Below are positions 53,001 through 62,200 of a stretch of 64,000 nucleotides of DNA, in pieces. The notes below the pieces were generated by a model. The model had not been told where the DNA came from. It was given only the letters and a program-made list of their open reading frames with translations, and ran no database searches. This DNA is from an uncultured Bacteroidales bacterium. GTDB taxonomy: Bacteria; Bacteroidota; Bacteroidia; Bacteroidales; FEN-979. The position numbers and the translations under genes were made by a program. The stretch is from contig CAIMWF010000058.1 in assembly GCA_903845055.1 (NCBI GenBank), positions 1 to 64,000 on the forward strand. Reading direction: 5' to 3'. Positions within the stretch are counted from its first letter, which is position 1, and each line of letters opens with the position of its first letter.

Positions 53001-53424
53001 AGCCCATGCGGATGGTCAGGTCGTTCCAGAGGTCCTTGTATTTCATTACCTCGGTGCGGCATTCCCTGTTGTAATCTTCGATGGATATGGATTTGCCGAT
53101 ATCCTCCTTGGTGATGCCCAGCTTCTTCTCGACCCCGATTTCGATGGGCAGACCGTGGGTATCCCAGCCCGCTTTGCGGCTGACATAAAAACCTTTCATG
53201 GTCTTATACCTGCAAAAGATGTCCTTGATGGCGCGCGCCATGACATGGTGAATCCCGGGAAGCCCGTTTGCAGAGGGAGGTCCCTCGTAAAAGACATACG
53301 GGGGCATTCTTTCGGTCAGTTTAAGGCTCTTTTCAAAGGTGCCCTGCTGCTTCCAGTATTCCTGGATTTCATCCCCGATGCGGGGCAGGTCAAGGTTTCT
53401 ATATTCAGTATATTTCTTGGTCAT
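50059..53424 (-). CDS. ileS: Isoleucyl-tRNA synthetase
   Basis: 1121 residues, standard for the Bacteroidota/eukaryotic-type enzyme. HIGH-like motif in GLPGIHHVMARAIKD (residues 57-60), and KMSKR in GNKMSKRLGNAVDP (about 664-668). The editing domain lies between (WTTTPWTLPSNTGLAMG, EDGTGIVHIAPSFGADD) and an anticodon-binding domain follows. A C-terminal extension after residue about 950 is the DUF5915-like tail. It charges tRNA-Ile. TAATTTTG promoter about 63 bases upstream. First gene of ileS-TraR-lspA. Confidence 0.97.
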   Translation of the reverse strand: MTKKYTEYRNLDLPRIGDEIQEYWKQQGTFEKSLKLTERMPPYVFYEGPPSANGLPGIHHVMARAIKDIFCRYKTMKGFYVSRKAGWDTHGLPIEIGVEKKLGITKEDIGKSISIEDYNRECRTEVMKYKDLWNDLTIRMGYWLNLDDPYITYENKYIESVWYLLGKLYEKGLLYKGYTIQPYSPAAGTGLSTHELNQPGTYKMVKDNTVVAQFKVIRNEKSEFLFNDLFGELYILAWTTTPWTLPSNTGLAMGKEITYVVVRTFNPYTFTEQTVVLAKELLHNYFPEKNSQFELESYHEGDKHIPFQVMAEFKGRDFDGIRFEQLLPYAQPADGDPFRIVLGDFVTTEDGTGIVHIAPSFGADDFRVGRQYGLGSLTLVDKQGRFTEQMGEFAGRYVKPEYDADCVAGNCPPVDIDIIVRLKHENKAFKSEKYEHSYPHCWRTDKPILYYPLDSWFIRTTAFKDEMIALNRTINWKPESTGTGRFGNWLENLVDWNLSRSRFWGTPLPIWRTEDNSREICVGSVAQLKEEISRAMAAGVMKTNPLEKFRPEDTTDSNYHSFDLHRPFVDDIILVTEDGTPMYREPDLIDVWFDSGAMPYAQYHFPFEKGRDLESYFPADFIAEGVDQTRGWFFTLHAIAVMLFGGVAFKTCVSNGLVLDKNGNKMSKRLGNAVDPFETINKYGPDATRWYMITNSQPWDNLKFDVEGIEEIRRKFFGTLYNTYAFFSLYANIDGFCFMEAEIPVSERPEIDRWILSELNSLIRLADECYDDYEPTRAGRAISDFVDEHLSNWYVRLCRRRFWRGDYSHDKISAYQTLYRCLEVIAQLASPIAPFFAERLFVDLNSVTGRVDADSVHLTTFPEADLSLIDKSLEERMELAQMISSMVLSIRKKTNLRVRQPLNRILIPLMNEHLRLQIDAVKNLILSEVNVKELEYITDTAGILVKKVKPDFKKLGPRYGKLMKQLAVAVNAITQQEIAQLEKEGKFTLDIDGQSVELLPGDVEILSEDIPGWQVASMGNLTVALDVTLTPELWQEGIAREVINRIQNLRKDKGYEVTDKIIIKFQPHPDIDEAVNHNINYICSETLAQTFDFVDLSGVTDKVLIELTDTISTYIEITRVD

Positions 53425-53486
53425 CGCTTTTGGTCAACCCCGGGGGAAATCCCCGTTCGTTCGTGCCTGTGCTGTAAAAAGGCGTG

Positions 53487-53494
53487 CAAAATTA
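53487..53494 (-). promoter_or_regulatory. Bacteroidota -7 box TAATTTTG for ileS
   Basis: The minus strand reads CGTAATTTTGCACGCC, an exact TAnnTTTG match about 63 bases upstream of the ileS start. Confidence 0.55.
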
Positions 53495-53583
53495 CGAAAA
53501 TTTCTTTAATCCAGTGATATAGGGAGCCTGAGAAATGATTTTTATGCCGGGATAATGATTAATTTTACAGAAACCAAAGATGT

Positions 53584-54120
53584 ATGATCCCCGATAAATC
53601 CACCATTGTTCTCGACAACATCCTTTCCCGTAAAAGCGTGCGTAATTTCACCGGCGAACCCGTCACCAAAGCCTGCCTGCTTGCCATCCTCAGGGCAGGG
53701 ATGGCAGCTCCTTCGGCCCGCAACCGCCAGCCCCTGGGCTTTGTGGTGGTGACGGAGCGGAAACTGCTGGATGCCCTGGGCGAAGGGCTGCCTTTTACCA
53801 AGATGCTTTTCAGGGCCGGTGCCGCCATTGTGGTATGCGGTGACTCCGGCACCGCCCTCCAGGAGGGAGCCAGCGACCTGTGGGAGCAGGATGCGGCGGC
53901 GGCCACCGAGAACATCCTCCTGGCCGCGGAGGCCATGGGACTGGGAGCGGTGTGGTCGGCGCTCCACCCCTATCCCGAAAGGTCGGGCCTTGCCGGGAAA
54001 CTGCTGAACCTGCCCGCTTCCGTGTTCCCGTTCAGCATCGTCCCAGTAGGGCATCCAACCGGTGAAGAGCAGCCGAAAGACAAGTTCAAACCCGAAAAGA
54101 TCCACTGGGAGCGGTGGTGA
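53584..54120 (+). CDS. Nitroreductase family flavoprotein
   Basis: 178 residues. The FMN-binding start ILSRKSVRNFTGEPVTKACL, followed by MAAPSARNRQPLGFVVV, and AAATENILLAAEAMGLGAVW, are classic for NfsA/NfsB-like nitroreductases. The final GHPTGEEQPKDKFKPEKIHW is typical of the short subfamily in this phylum. The real substrate cannot be told. It stands alone, with a spacer to the secreted endonuclease gene. Confidence 0.92.
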   Translation: MIPDKSTIVLDNILSRKSVRNFTGEPVTKACLLAILRAGMAAPSARNRQPLGFVVVTERKLLDALGEGLPFTKMLFRAGAAIVVCGDSGTALQEGASDLWEQDAAAATENILLAAEAMGLGAVWSALHPYPERSGLAGKLLNLPASVFPFSIVPVGHPTGEEQPKDKFKPEKIHWERW

Positions 54121-54153
54121 TCGTTCAGCATTGGGGGCAACCTGTTCTTTTTG

Positions 54154-54161
54154 TACTTTTG
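54154..54161 (+). promoter_or_regulatory. Bacteroidota -7 box TACTTTTG for the endonuclease gene
   Basis: TACTTTTG within CTTTTTGTACTTTTGCAAA; TTGG lies near -33 (54131-54134). The transcript would start about 8 bases before the TTG start codon. Confidence 0.65.
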
Positions 54162-54175
54162 CAAAAAAAACGATA

Positions 54176-55279
54176 TTGAAAACATATTTCGCCTCATGGT
54201 TCCGTGCACCTGAAACACTCTTCCTCCTCTTTCTTTTTCTTGTCTCCGACCTGTCTGCCCAGATCCCCCCGGGATATTACGATGCGGCGAACGGCAAGAC
54301 CGGCGTAGCCCTTCAGGCGGCACTCCACAATATCATCAAGGGTCATACGGTAATCTCCTATGCCGGTTTGTGGACCGCATTTTACACCACCGACGACAAA
54401 CCCAACGGGAAGGTGTGGGATATGTATTCCGACATCCCCGACGGCACCCCCAACGGCAACCCTCCCTATACCTATACCTTTGGCACCGACCAGTGCGGAA
54501 ATTACAGCGTGGAGGGCGATTGTTACAACCGTGAACATTCATGGCCCAAGAGCTGGTTTAACGATACCCCTCCCATGAATTCAGACCTGTTCCACATCTA
54601 TCCTACCGATGGAAAGGTGAATGGCATGCGTGACAATTATCCTTACGGCACCGTCTCCTCCCCTTCCTGGACCTCGGAGAACGGCAGCAAACTGGGAACC
54701 TGCACCTGGCCCGGCTACACTGGAACGGTTTTTGAACCTATCAATGGATATAAGGGAGATCTTGCGCGCGGTTATTTTTACATGTCGACGCGTTATTACA
54801 CCGAAGACGCCGGATGGGCCGGGAGTCCCGCAACCACTGGTTCGCAGCTGAAGCCGTGGGAACTGCAGCTGATGCTGCACTGGAGCGACACCGATCCCGT
54901 TTCGCAGAAGGAAACCGACCGGAACAATACCATTTACGGGATGCAGCACAACCGCAATCCCTTCATCGACCATCCCGAGTATGCCTCGCTCATCTGGGGA
55001 AGTCAGACCGGTACCGGCGATGCAAACACAGGCGACCACCAGCTGTTGGTTTATCCAAATCCCGCAACCGATCGTTGCACGGTCTATTTACCTGCCACTG
55101 TCACTTGGAACAGTCTTCACCCGGTGCTGGTTTCCATGACCGGGATCAGGCAAACGCCCTCCTTTACCATCAGGGAAACCGGCATCGAGCTGAATTTAGA
55201 GTCGTTGCGGAAAGGAATTTATTTCATGGCCGTGACCGGCGAATCGGCCGTTTACCAGGCAAAGATAGTTAAGGAATAG
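54176..55279 (+). CDS. Secreted endonuclease I with a T9SS sorting domain
   Basis: 367 residues from TTG 54176, which starts a signal peptide (LKTYFASWFRAPETLFLLFL ... SDLSAQ); upstream codons lie before the promoter box. Endonuclease I core with GDCYNREHSWPKSWF (the NREHSWP motif with catalytic His), then SDLFHIYPTDGKVNGMRDNY and RGYFYMSTRYYTED. The last 80 residues are a T9SS type A sorting domain (LLVYPNPATDRCTVYLPA ... YQAKIVKE). It probably degrades extracellular DNA or RNA for nutrients. A short leader of about 8 bases would precede the TTG. Confidence 0.88.
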   Translation: MKTYFASWFRAPETLFLLFLFLVSDLSAQIPPGYYDAANGKTGVALQAALHNIIKGHTVISYAGLWTAFYTTDDKPNGKVWDMYSDIPDGTPNGNPPYTYTFGTDQCGNYSVEGDCYNREHSWPKSWFNDTPPMNSDLFHIYPTDGKVNGMRDNYPYGTVSSPSWTSENGSKLGTCTWPGYTGTVFEPINGYKGDLARGYFYMSTRYYTEDAGWAGSPATTGSQLKPWELQLMLHWSDTDPVSQKETDRNNTIYGMQHNRNPFIDHPEYASLIWGSQTGTGDANTGDHQLLVYPNPATDRCTVYLPATVTWNSLHPVLVSMTGIRQTPSFTIRETGIELNLESLRKGIYFMAVTGESAVYQAKIVKE

Positions 55280-55282
55280 GGA

Positions 55283-56272
55283 TCAGTAAGCCCATTTTAC
55301 CCAGATGCTTCCCCAGGTAAATCCACCGCCGAAAGCGGCAAGGATGACATTATCGCCCTTCTTCAGCTTATTTTCCCATTCCCACAGGCAGAGGGGGATG
55401 GTCGCGTCGGTGGTGTTGCCGTAACGGTCGATGTTGATCATCACCTTTTCCTTGCCGACACCCATCCTGCGGGCGGTGGCGTCGATGATCCTCAGGTTGG
55501 CCTGGTGGGGAACGAGGTATGAAATGTCGTCGGCGGTAAGATGGTTGCGTTCCATGATTTCGACTGATACATCAGCCATGCGGGTAACGGCAAATTTAAA
55601 AACCGGCTGACCCTCCTGGTAAATAAAATGTTCCTTTGCGTCGATGGTATCATGTGATGGCGGCTTGACCGACCCGCCGGCCTTCATGTGCAGGTAGCCC
55701 CGGCCCGAACCGTCGGTTCCGGTGATGGAATCCATGATCCCGACATTTTCGGTAGTGGGTTCAAGCAGCACTGCGCCTGCGGCATCGCCGAAAAGCACAC
55801 AGGTTTCGCGGGAAGAATAATCAGTAATGCCCGACATCTTGTCGGCACCCACCACGATGACCTTTTTGTACTGGCCGGTTTCAACATATTTCGATGCGGT
55901 GATCAGGGCAAACAGGAACCCTGAGCAGGCGGCATTCAGATCGAAACTAAAAGCATTCTTCAATCCCGTTTTGTCGCTGATGATGTTTGCGGTGGCCGGG
56001 AACATCATGTCGGGAGTGACAGTGGCACAAATCAGCAGTTCGATATCTTCGGGGTTGGTCCCGGTTTTTTCAAGCAATCCCTTCACAGCTTCGGCACCCA
56101 TATCGGAGGTTCCCAGCCCCTCCCCCTTCAGGATATGACGTTCACGGATACCGGTCCGGGTCATGATCCATTCGTCGGAGGTGTCCACCATGGTTTCCAG
56201 TTCCTTGTTCGTGAGAATATAAGGAGGGGCCCATGCGTGAATTCCAGAAATTTTTGCCCTGAGTTTTGACAT
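55283..56272 (-). CDS. fabH: Beta-ketoacyl-ACP synthase III
   Basis: 329 residues. Catalytic C116 in [13 protein letters not shown], the histidine in [11 protein letters not shown] near 255, and asparagine in [11 protein letters not shown] near 285 make the Cys-His-Asn triad. Also [20 protein letters not shown] and [11 protein letters not shown]. It starts fatty acid chains from acetyl-CoA or a branched-chain acyl-CoA and malonyl-ACP. It is the last gene of DUF177-rpmF-plsX-fabH, 36 bases after plsX, and ends 3 bases from the convergent endonuclease stop. Confidence 0.97.
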   Translation of the reverse strand: MSKLRAKISGIHAWAPPYILTNKELETMVDTSDEWIMTRTGIRERHILKGEGLGTSDMGAEAVKGLLEKTGTNPEDIELLICATVTPDMMFPATANIISDKTGLKNAFSFDLNAACSGFLFALITASKYVETGQYKKVIVVGADKMSGITDYSSRETCVLFGDAAGAVLLEPTTENVGIMDSITGTDGSGRGYLHMKAGGSVKPPSHDTIDAKEHFIYQEGQPVFKFAVTRMADVSVEIMERNHLTADDISYLVPHQANLRIIDATARRMGVGKEKVMINIDRYGNTTDATIPLCLWEWENKLKKGDNVILAAFGGGFTWGSIWVKWAY

Positions 56273-56308
56273 GAAGAAGAAGTAATGTTAGAAAAAAACA
56301 AAAACCGG

Positions 56309-57259
56309 CTATTTGGGGAATGATTCAAGCGCCTGCTTGATCTTTTCCGACAGCCGCGCATTGTAAACCTCCTTGGTAAGAAGGATCATGTTGTAGACGG
56401 CGATATCATTTGATATTCCATGGCCCACCACAACGGTTGAATTGATTCCGAGGACCGGAGATCCGCCGTAATTCTCAAAGTTGAACCGTTCAAAGTAGGG
56501 GTCGAGCATCCCTTTTTTCCTTAGAACCTCGTAGAAGGCTTCACCCTGTTTCAGAACGACGTTGCCCACGAAACCGTCGCACACCACCACATCGGCGGCA
56601 TCGGTATAAAGATCCCTGCCTTCGATGTTGCCGATAAAGCAGAAATCCTTCGTATCCTTCATCAGCTGGTAAACGATCTGGGAGGTAAGGTTGCCCTTTT
56701 TCTCCTCCGTGCCGATGTTTAACAGCGCGACGCGCGGCTGGGCGATGTTGAACACATGCCTGGCATAGAGGGACCCCAGGATGCCAAACTGGTACATGAC
56801 ATCGGGTTTGGGGTCGGGGTTGGTGCCGACATCGATCAGCAGGGTTGTTCCTCCCGATTCTTTGGGCAGGTAGGCCGGCAAACTCGGCCGGATGATCCCC
56901 TGCACGAGGTTGACCGAGGAGATGGAACCTACGACGATGGCACCGGTACTTCCGGCACTGCAGAACCCGTCGATCTCATTGTTCTTAAGCAGCCTGAAGC
57001 CAACGGAGATGCTTGAATTCGGTTTATTCTGGAAGGCCTTGGTGGGCTGTTCATCCATCTCGATCATCTCGGGTGCATGCACGATTTCAAAGGCACCGGG
57101 ATCAACCTGTGCCTTTTTCAGAAATGAGATAATCCCCTCACGGTCGCCTATCAACACGATTTGGTCGGAAGCAGGAAGCTCCCGATGGGCCATGATAGCC
57201 CCGAGTATTGTAGCATCCGGAGCAAAATCGCCCCCCAGAACATCCAGACCGATTTTCAT
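56309..57259 (-). CDS. plsX: Phosphate acyltransferase PlsX
   Basis: 316 residues. Family motifs: MKIGLDVLGGDFAPDATILG, GSTGAIVVGSISSVNLV and ALLNIGTEEKKGNLTSQIVY, with VVCDGFVGNVVLKQGEAFYE. PlsX makes acyl phosphate from acyl-ACP for phosphatidic acid synthesis. The order rpmF-plsX-fabH is conserved widely in bacteria. 24 bases separate it from rpmF. Confidence 0.96.
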   Translation of the reverse strand: MKIGLDVLGGDFAPDATILGAIMAHRELPASDQIVLIGDREGIISFLKKAQVDPGAFEIVHAPEMIEMDEQPTKAFQNKPNSSISVGFRLLKNNEIDGFCSAGSTGAIVVGSISSVNLVQGIIRPSLPAYLPKESGGTTLLIDVGTNPDPKPDVMYQFGILGSLYARHVFNIAQPRVALLNIGTEEKKGNLTSQIVYQLMKDTKDFCFIGNIEGRDLYTDAADVVVCDGFVGNVVLKQGEAFYEVLRKKGMLDPYFERFNFENYGGSPVLGINSTVVVGHGISNDIAVYNMILLTKEVYNARLSEKIKQALESFPK

Positions 57260-57283
57260 TGGTTGCAGATTATGTAACAGGAA

Positions 57284-57469
57284 CTATTCGGCAGAAGCCT
57301 TTACAATAGCTTGTTTTCCACGATAATAACCGCATTCACCGCATACCCGGTGATAAAGAACGGGGGCACCGCAATTGGAACAAACCACCGTTGTACGGGC
57401 AACAGCTTTGTCATGAGTTCTTCTTTTATCCCTGCGGGTGGTTGAAATTTTATGTTTCGGATGTGGCAT
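57284..57469 (-). CDS. rpmF: 50S ribosomal protein L32
   Basis: 61 residues, usual length. Begins MPHPKHKISTTRRDKRRTHD and has the zinc ribbon VCSNCGAPVLYHRVCGECGY (CxxC...CxxC). It is part of the large ribosomal subunit. Lies between the DUF177 gene (28 bases upstream) and plsX. Confidence 0.97.
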   Translation of the reverse strand: MPHPKHKISTTRRDKRRTHDKAVARTTVVCSNCGAPVLYHRVCGECGYYRGKQAIVKASAE

Positions 57470-57497
57470 AATACTTGATATTTACGATTTATATTTA

Positions 57498-58022
57498 CTA
57501 TTTTCCCTTTTTCCTGAATTGATTGAGCGCATCCCAACGGGGATCCGTTTTTTCCCGGCTGTTCAGTTCGTTCAGTTTATGAAGCATATCCGGGTCGCAT
57601 TGACTGTTTCCCTCCGCATCATCCGGGTGAACCCTCCGGATTGGTAAAAGTAGGTGGACATACTCATAAATGAAGGAACTTAGATCAAACTGGTGCGCCG
57701 TTTCTGGTATGATCTGTATATCCTCGCTCACCTCTTCGTAATGATCGCCTAACTTGACGATCAGCCGCTCGGTTCCGTTTACCGCGATTTCCATCAGTTC
57801 ATTGCAACGGTCGCAAGCCACCTTCACCGTTCCGGCGATTGAAAAATGAAGGTCCATCATTCGTTCTTCCCTTGCCATGGCAACCGATACGGAAACCGCT
57901 CCATCCCTTATCTCCGCGTCGTCAACCAGTTCAAAGAATTCCTTTCCGACCTTAAAATCGAATGCGTACGTACCTGGTTTCAATCCGCTGAATGCAATCT
58001 GATATTGTTCCGGGTGCTTCAA
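57498..58022 (-). CDS. DUF177 (YceD-like) protein upstream of rpmF
   Basis: 174 residues from TTG 58022 (LKHPEQYQIAFSGLKPGTYA), chosen because a promoter box lies only 22 bases upstream; the open frame continues to 58163. The DUF177 core has ACDRCNELMEIAVNGTERLI with the CxxC, and DLSSFIYEYVHLLLPIRRVH with a final cysteine in NSQCDP. YceD/DUF177 is a 23S rRNA accumulation factor in plants and bacteria and is regularly coupled to rpmF. First gene of the rpmF-plsX-fabH run. Confidence 0.85.
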   Translation of the reverse strand: MKHPEQYQIAFSGLKPGTYAFDFKVGKEFFELVDDAEIRDGAVSVSVAMAREERMMDLHFSIAGTVKVACDRCNELMEIAVNGTERLIVKLGDHYEEVSEDIQIIPETAHQFDLSSFIYEYVHLLLPIRRVHPDDAEGNSQCDPDMLHKLNELNSREKTDPRWDALNQFRKKGK

Positions 58023-58044
58023 TTTTTTCGTCTCAAAAAGTCTG

Positions 58045-58076
58045 CAAAAGTAAAAATTAATTTGATGAATACCAAA
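58045..58076 (-). promoter_or_regulatory. Complete Bacteroidota promoter (TTTG-N20-TACTTTTG)
   Basis: On the minus strand: TTTG at 58076-58073 and TACTTTTG at 58052-58045, 20 bases apart. It fits the DUF177-rpmF-plsX-fabH transcript, starting 16 or so bases before the TTG. Confidence 0.8.
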
Positions 58077-58300
58077 TACCTGATGATAACGGCGTTTCGC
58101 ACAGGCAGAAATTACAGCCGCCGTGCCGGCCGGGTATGGCTGAACCGACCCGTCATCAGGCAATCACAGCCCTGGGGAGAGCCCCCCCCCGGTGAAAAAA
58201 AAGAAATTTTGCCGGGTGGATCTTTGCACATCCCTAACCCGGAAACCGGATTATTCAGTATGTTTGTCGAACCGTTATTTCATTTAACACCCGCAGAAAC

Positions 58301-59212
58301 ATGATCAACCAATTGATAACCAAACTCCTCCCATTTATGCCTAAAAGGCTGGTGTGGATCTTTTCAAAAAAATACATTGCCGGTGAAACCATCGACGACG
58401 CCGTAAAGGTTTGTCATGCCCTGAACCGCCAGAAAATCAGGATCACCATCGACCTGCTTGGAGAGTTTATCACCCGCCTGGAGGAGGCCACCGAAAATAA
58501 AAAGGCCTACATGGAGATCATCGACCGGATCGAACTGGAAAAGATCGACGGGAACTATTCGCTGAAACCCACCAGCTTCGGGTTGCTGATTGATGCGGAG
58601 GCCTGCTACCGGAACATCAGGGAGATCGTTGCGAAGGCGGCTTCACACGGAAATTTCGTCCGCATCGATATGGAAGATTCCCAGTGCACCGACCTGGAAT
58701 TAACGCTCTTCAGGAGGCTTCACGAGGAATTCCCGCGAAACGTTGGACTCGTGTTGCAGGCTTATATGCGCAGGACAATGTCCGATGTCAGGAACCTGGA
58801 ACCGTCGCAAACGGCCGGAGTCCCGCTGAATTTCAGGATTTGCAAGGGCATCTATGTCGAACCCGAAGCCATCGCCTATAAAAAGTACCAGGAGATCAAC
58901 GACCACTATCTCGAAGACCTTGAATACATGCTCAGCCGGGGAATGTATCCCGGTATTGCAACCCACGACAGGCCCCTGGTGGAAGGCGCATTGAAACTCA
59001 TCGAAAAGTACAAGGTTCCCGGGGAGAAATACGAATTCCAGATGCTCTACGGGGTAACCCCCGACCTGAGGCAGTCGATCGTTGACAAAGGCCACGCGAT
59101 GCGCGTCTATGTCCCCTTCGGGAAGGAGTGGTTCGGATATTCAACGCGCCGGTTGAAGGAAAATCCAAAAATGGCAACGCATATTATAAAGGCACTGTTT
59201 ATCAGGGGATAA
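58301..59212 (+). CDS. Proline dehydrogenase (PutA-like PRODH domain)
   Basis: 303 residues, the single-domain form. The FAD-binding beta/alpha-barrel motifs are visible: FRICKGIYVEPEAIAYKK (LRxVKGAY-like), GIATHDRPLV, YEFQMLYGVTPDLRQ, and the substrate loop VYVPFGKEWFGYSTRRLKEN with its paired arginines. It oxidises proline to pyrroline-5-carboxylate with FAD. No P5C dehydrogenase is attached or nearby. The neighbouring oppositely oriented gene encodes a fused iron-sulfur/FAD oxidoreductase of the proline/hydroxyproline dehydrogenase type, so the pair may act on related substrates. Confidence 0.93.
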   Translation: MINQLITKLLPFMPKRLVWIFSKKYIAGETIDDAVKVCHALNRQKIRITIDLLGEFITRLEEATENKKAYMEIIDRIELEKIDGNYSLKPTSFGLLIDAEACYRNIREIVAKAASHGNFVRIDMEDSQCTDLELTLFRRLHEEFPRNVGLVLQAYMRRTMSDVRNLEPSQTAGVPLNFRICKGIYVEPEAIAYKKYQEINDHYLEDLEYMLSRGMYPGIATHDRPLVEGALKLIEKYKVPGEKYEFQMLYGVTPDLRQSIVDKGHAMRVYVPFGKEWFGYSTRRLKENPKMATHIIKALFIRG

Positions 59213-59217
59213 AACAG

Positions 59218-59258
59218 GTAGCGAGGTAGCGAGGTAGCGAAATGATGAAATGACGAAA
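59218..59258. repeat. Short-word tandem repeat GTAGCGAG
   Basis: Three copies of GTAGCGA(G/A), then AAATGATGAAATGACGAAA. Lies between the two convergent proline-related genes. Confidence 0.65.
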
Positions 59259-59259
59259 G

Positions 59260-62200
59260 TTATTTGAAGGCCTTTTCGAGCATGCCGTCGCCGCCCAGCT
59301 TAAGCCGGTCGAAATAGGCAGGGGTGGGTTTGCCGAGGAGTTTGTCCACGTAAATCTTGGCGATGTACTGTCCCAGCATGAATCCCTGTCCGCGCATCCC
59401 CAGGAAAAGTCCGAGTTCAGGATCGACGATCATCCGGGGTTCCACATAATATCCCGCCCAAACGGCCTGGAACCCCACCGAAGAGAGTTCGGGAATCCAG
59501 TTTGAGAAAATCTCGGAGGAAATTTCAAGGAAATCTCCCGAATTCACCTTGATGTTTTTGCCCGCCTCCATGGGTTCGACGGCCGGCGATGCACAACCGA
59601 TGATCTGCCCGGTTTCGGCCAGCTGCTGCCCGTAAACTGCGGTGAATCCCTTGTAGCGCCGCCTGTCGATCAGCATGGGCAGGGGGGCACCGTCGATCCC
59701 GAGCATCGGGAGGCGCCGGGTGATGAAGGCCTGGTGCTTCACCGGGTATAGCCCGGTTTCAATGTCGAGTTGCCTGGCAAATTTTTCCCCTTCAGGTCCC
59801 AGAGCGTTGATGAATATTTCTGTTTCGTATTCCACATACCGGTGTTCGTGGTCCTGGACCAGTATGGTGTAGAGGCTGCCTGTTTTACTTACGTTGATAA
59901 GTTTGCAATCCTCTTCAACCTTTCCCCCCTTGTCGATCCCCATCCTGCGGATCAGGTCGATCACCCTTCCCGGGGTGGCCTGCCAGCAATCGCGGGTAAT
60001 GAGGGCCGCCAGGTAATTACCCAGGTTCGGGTTGATGGCAGGGGAGATCTCCTTCCTGAAACCGGGGGGATCTACCATGTAAGCATCTGACCACGACATC
60101 GATTCGACCAGCGCATTGTACATGGCTTCGTCGTGGGCGAAGGTTACATAAAGGCCTTTGCGGTAATCGATGTTGTGGATATCCTGGAGCGCCTTGAATA
60201 TTTCGTGGTTATGGGTGGCGATATCCGAAAGTTCAGGCAGGGAGAAATTGGGACGGCCGCCCGCGATGTTGCGCCACGAGGCTCCGCGTCCGTAATTGAG
60301 CAGCACCGGTTCCATCCCGGCTTCGCCCAGGTATCTGAAAAGAGCACTGCCCCCGATGCCGCCGCCGGCGACGACCGACCTGGCCTTTATTTTCACGGGC
60401 TTGCTCCCGTTCAGGCTGGTGATGACATTTTCATGGACCGACCGGGGGTAGAGTTCTCCCATAGCGACCTGGTTCGACAGCGGTCCGCGTGGAGTGGGCT
60501 CGCCGACGATGGAGATTCCCGAACCGCGGAGGGTCGATTTAAGCCGTTTGATGCAGCGTTTGCCGCGGCAGGCTCCCATCCCGAGCCGGGTGGTGTGCTT
60601 AACCTCGTCAACAGAGATAAACCTGCGGTCGCCAATCGTCTCCTCAATTTCACCGAGGGTTACATCATCGCAATGGCAGACGTAAGTAACCTCCTGCTTC
60701 TCCATGGTGTAAGGTTTGAAGGTGATGGCGGCCGGATACGATTGTTTCACGATGAATCCCCTCACCTTGCCAAGGTCCTCACCGTGCAGGCCGAGCGACC
60801 TGATGCGGGCGATGTTTGTCTTGTTCGGTTTTCGCAACACCTTTTCCACCACTCCTTCGCCAAGTATCTTCCCGTAATTGTCGACCAGGAAACATTCAGC
60901 CTTCTCCTCCACTTCATATTCGATGGGCAGGAAAAGCCAGTCCTTTTTCAGGTTATAACCGAAAATGGCCAGGCCGGGACACTGGAAAACACAGTCCATG
61001 CAGCCGATGCATTTCGCGAAATCAATCTCGGGAACGGTGCTGGTCGAGGTTTTGGTGATGGCCCCGTGGGGGCATGCGAATGCACAAGGGTTGCAGGCAA
61101 AACCATACAGGCAGTCGATGAGCACGAAGCCCTTTTCCTTCATGCGTTCTCCGGTCGGGAGGGCTGCCTCCGGGATGACCCTGACGGGGTGCTGCTGCGA
61201 ATCGATATATTCTTTCGACAGGGAGAGGAATTCGTCGTAATCGTATGGTTCGCCGATCTCCTGGAGAACGTCAAACGCCGCCTGGCGACCCCGCAGAACG
61301 GCGCTGGTACCTTCACCTATCCGGATGGCGTCGCCGGCGCCGAAACACCGTCGGCCGAAGATCTCGTTGCCTTTGATGAGCAGCTGGTCATCCTGCACCA
61401 GGCCGGTGCAGATGTTGATGGCATCAATGCCGTCGATGATCTTTTCGGTACCGGGGACCGGCTTGAAATCGCGGCACTCGGCTACGACGGCCCCGGTGAT
61501 CCCGTCGTGATGTTCGTTCGGGATGGCCTTCAGCAGGATGTGCGAGGTGAGGATGGGGATCCCCAGCCGCCTGACGCGGTTGGCCTGCACTGGGAAACCG
61601 CCTTCATGGGGCATCGCCTCGAGGATGGCCTTCACCCTGGCTCCTGCCTGCATGAGCTGGTACGAAGTGAGGTACCCGATGTTTCCGGCGCCCACGGTGA
61701 GAATGTTTTTTCCGAGGAGGGTAAGTTCCTGGTTCATCATCTTTTGCACGACCGCTGCAGTAAATACCCCCGGCAGGTCGTCATTTTCAAATGCCGGCAT
61801 AAAGGGCACGGCGCCGGTCGCCACGATCAGGAAGGTGGCATCGACATAATAAATCTCCCCGGTTTTGATGTTCTTCACGGCAATCCGCCCTCCTTCGAGG
61901 ATGTCCCATACCGTTGAATTGAGGAAAATACCCTCATGGTTTTCTCCCGCAAGGGTCTTCGCAATGTCGAAACCCCTCATCCCGCCAAACTTCCGGGCTT
62001 TTTCAAAAAAGAAGAACTGGTGGGTCTGCATGAGGAACTGCCCGCCGATCTTGTCGTTGTTGTCAATGACAATATTGGCGACCTTGTGGTTGTTCAGTTC
62101 CTCACGGGCCGCCAGCCCGGCAGGTCCGGCCCCGATGATGGCCACGGTGGTTTTATAAACATTGAGGGGAATATCTTTTTTAACTGCAACCCGGTAGGGT

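Noticed and set aside
60133-61917. 594-codon open frame on the plus strand
   Set aside because: It is antisense to the fused oxidoreductase, which has complete family motifs. The frame has no signal, motif or start context; it exists because the coding strand rarely places stops there.
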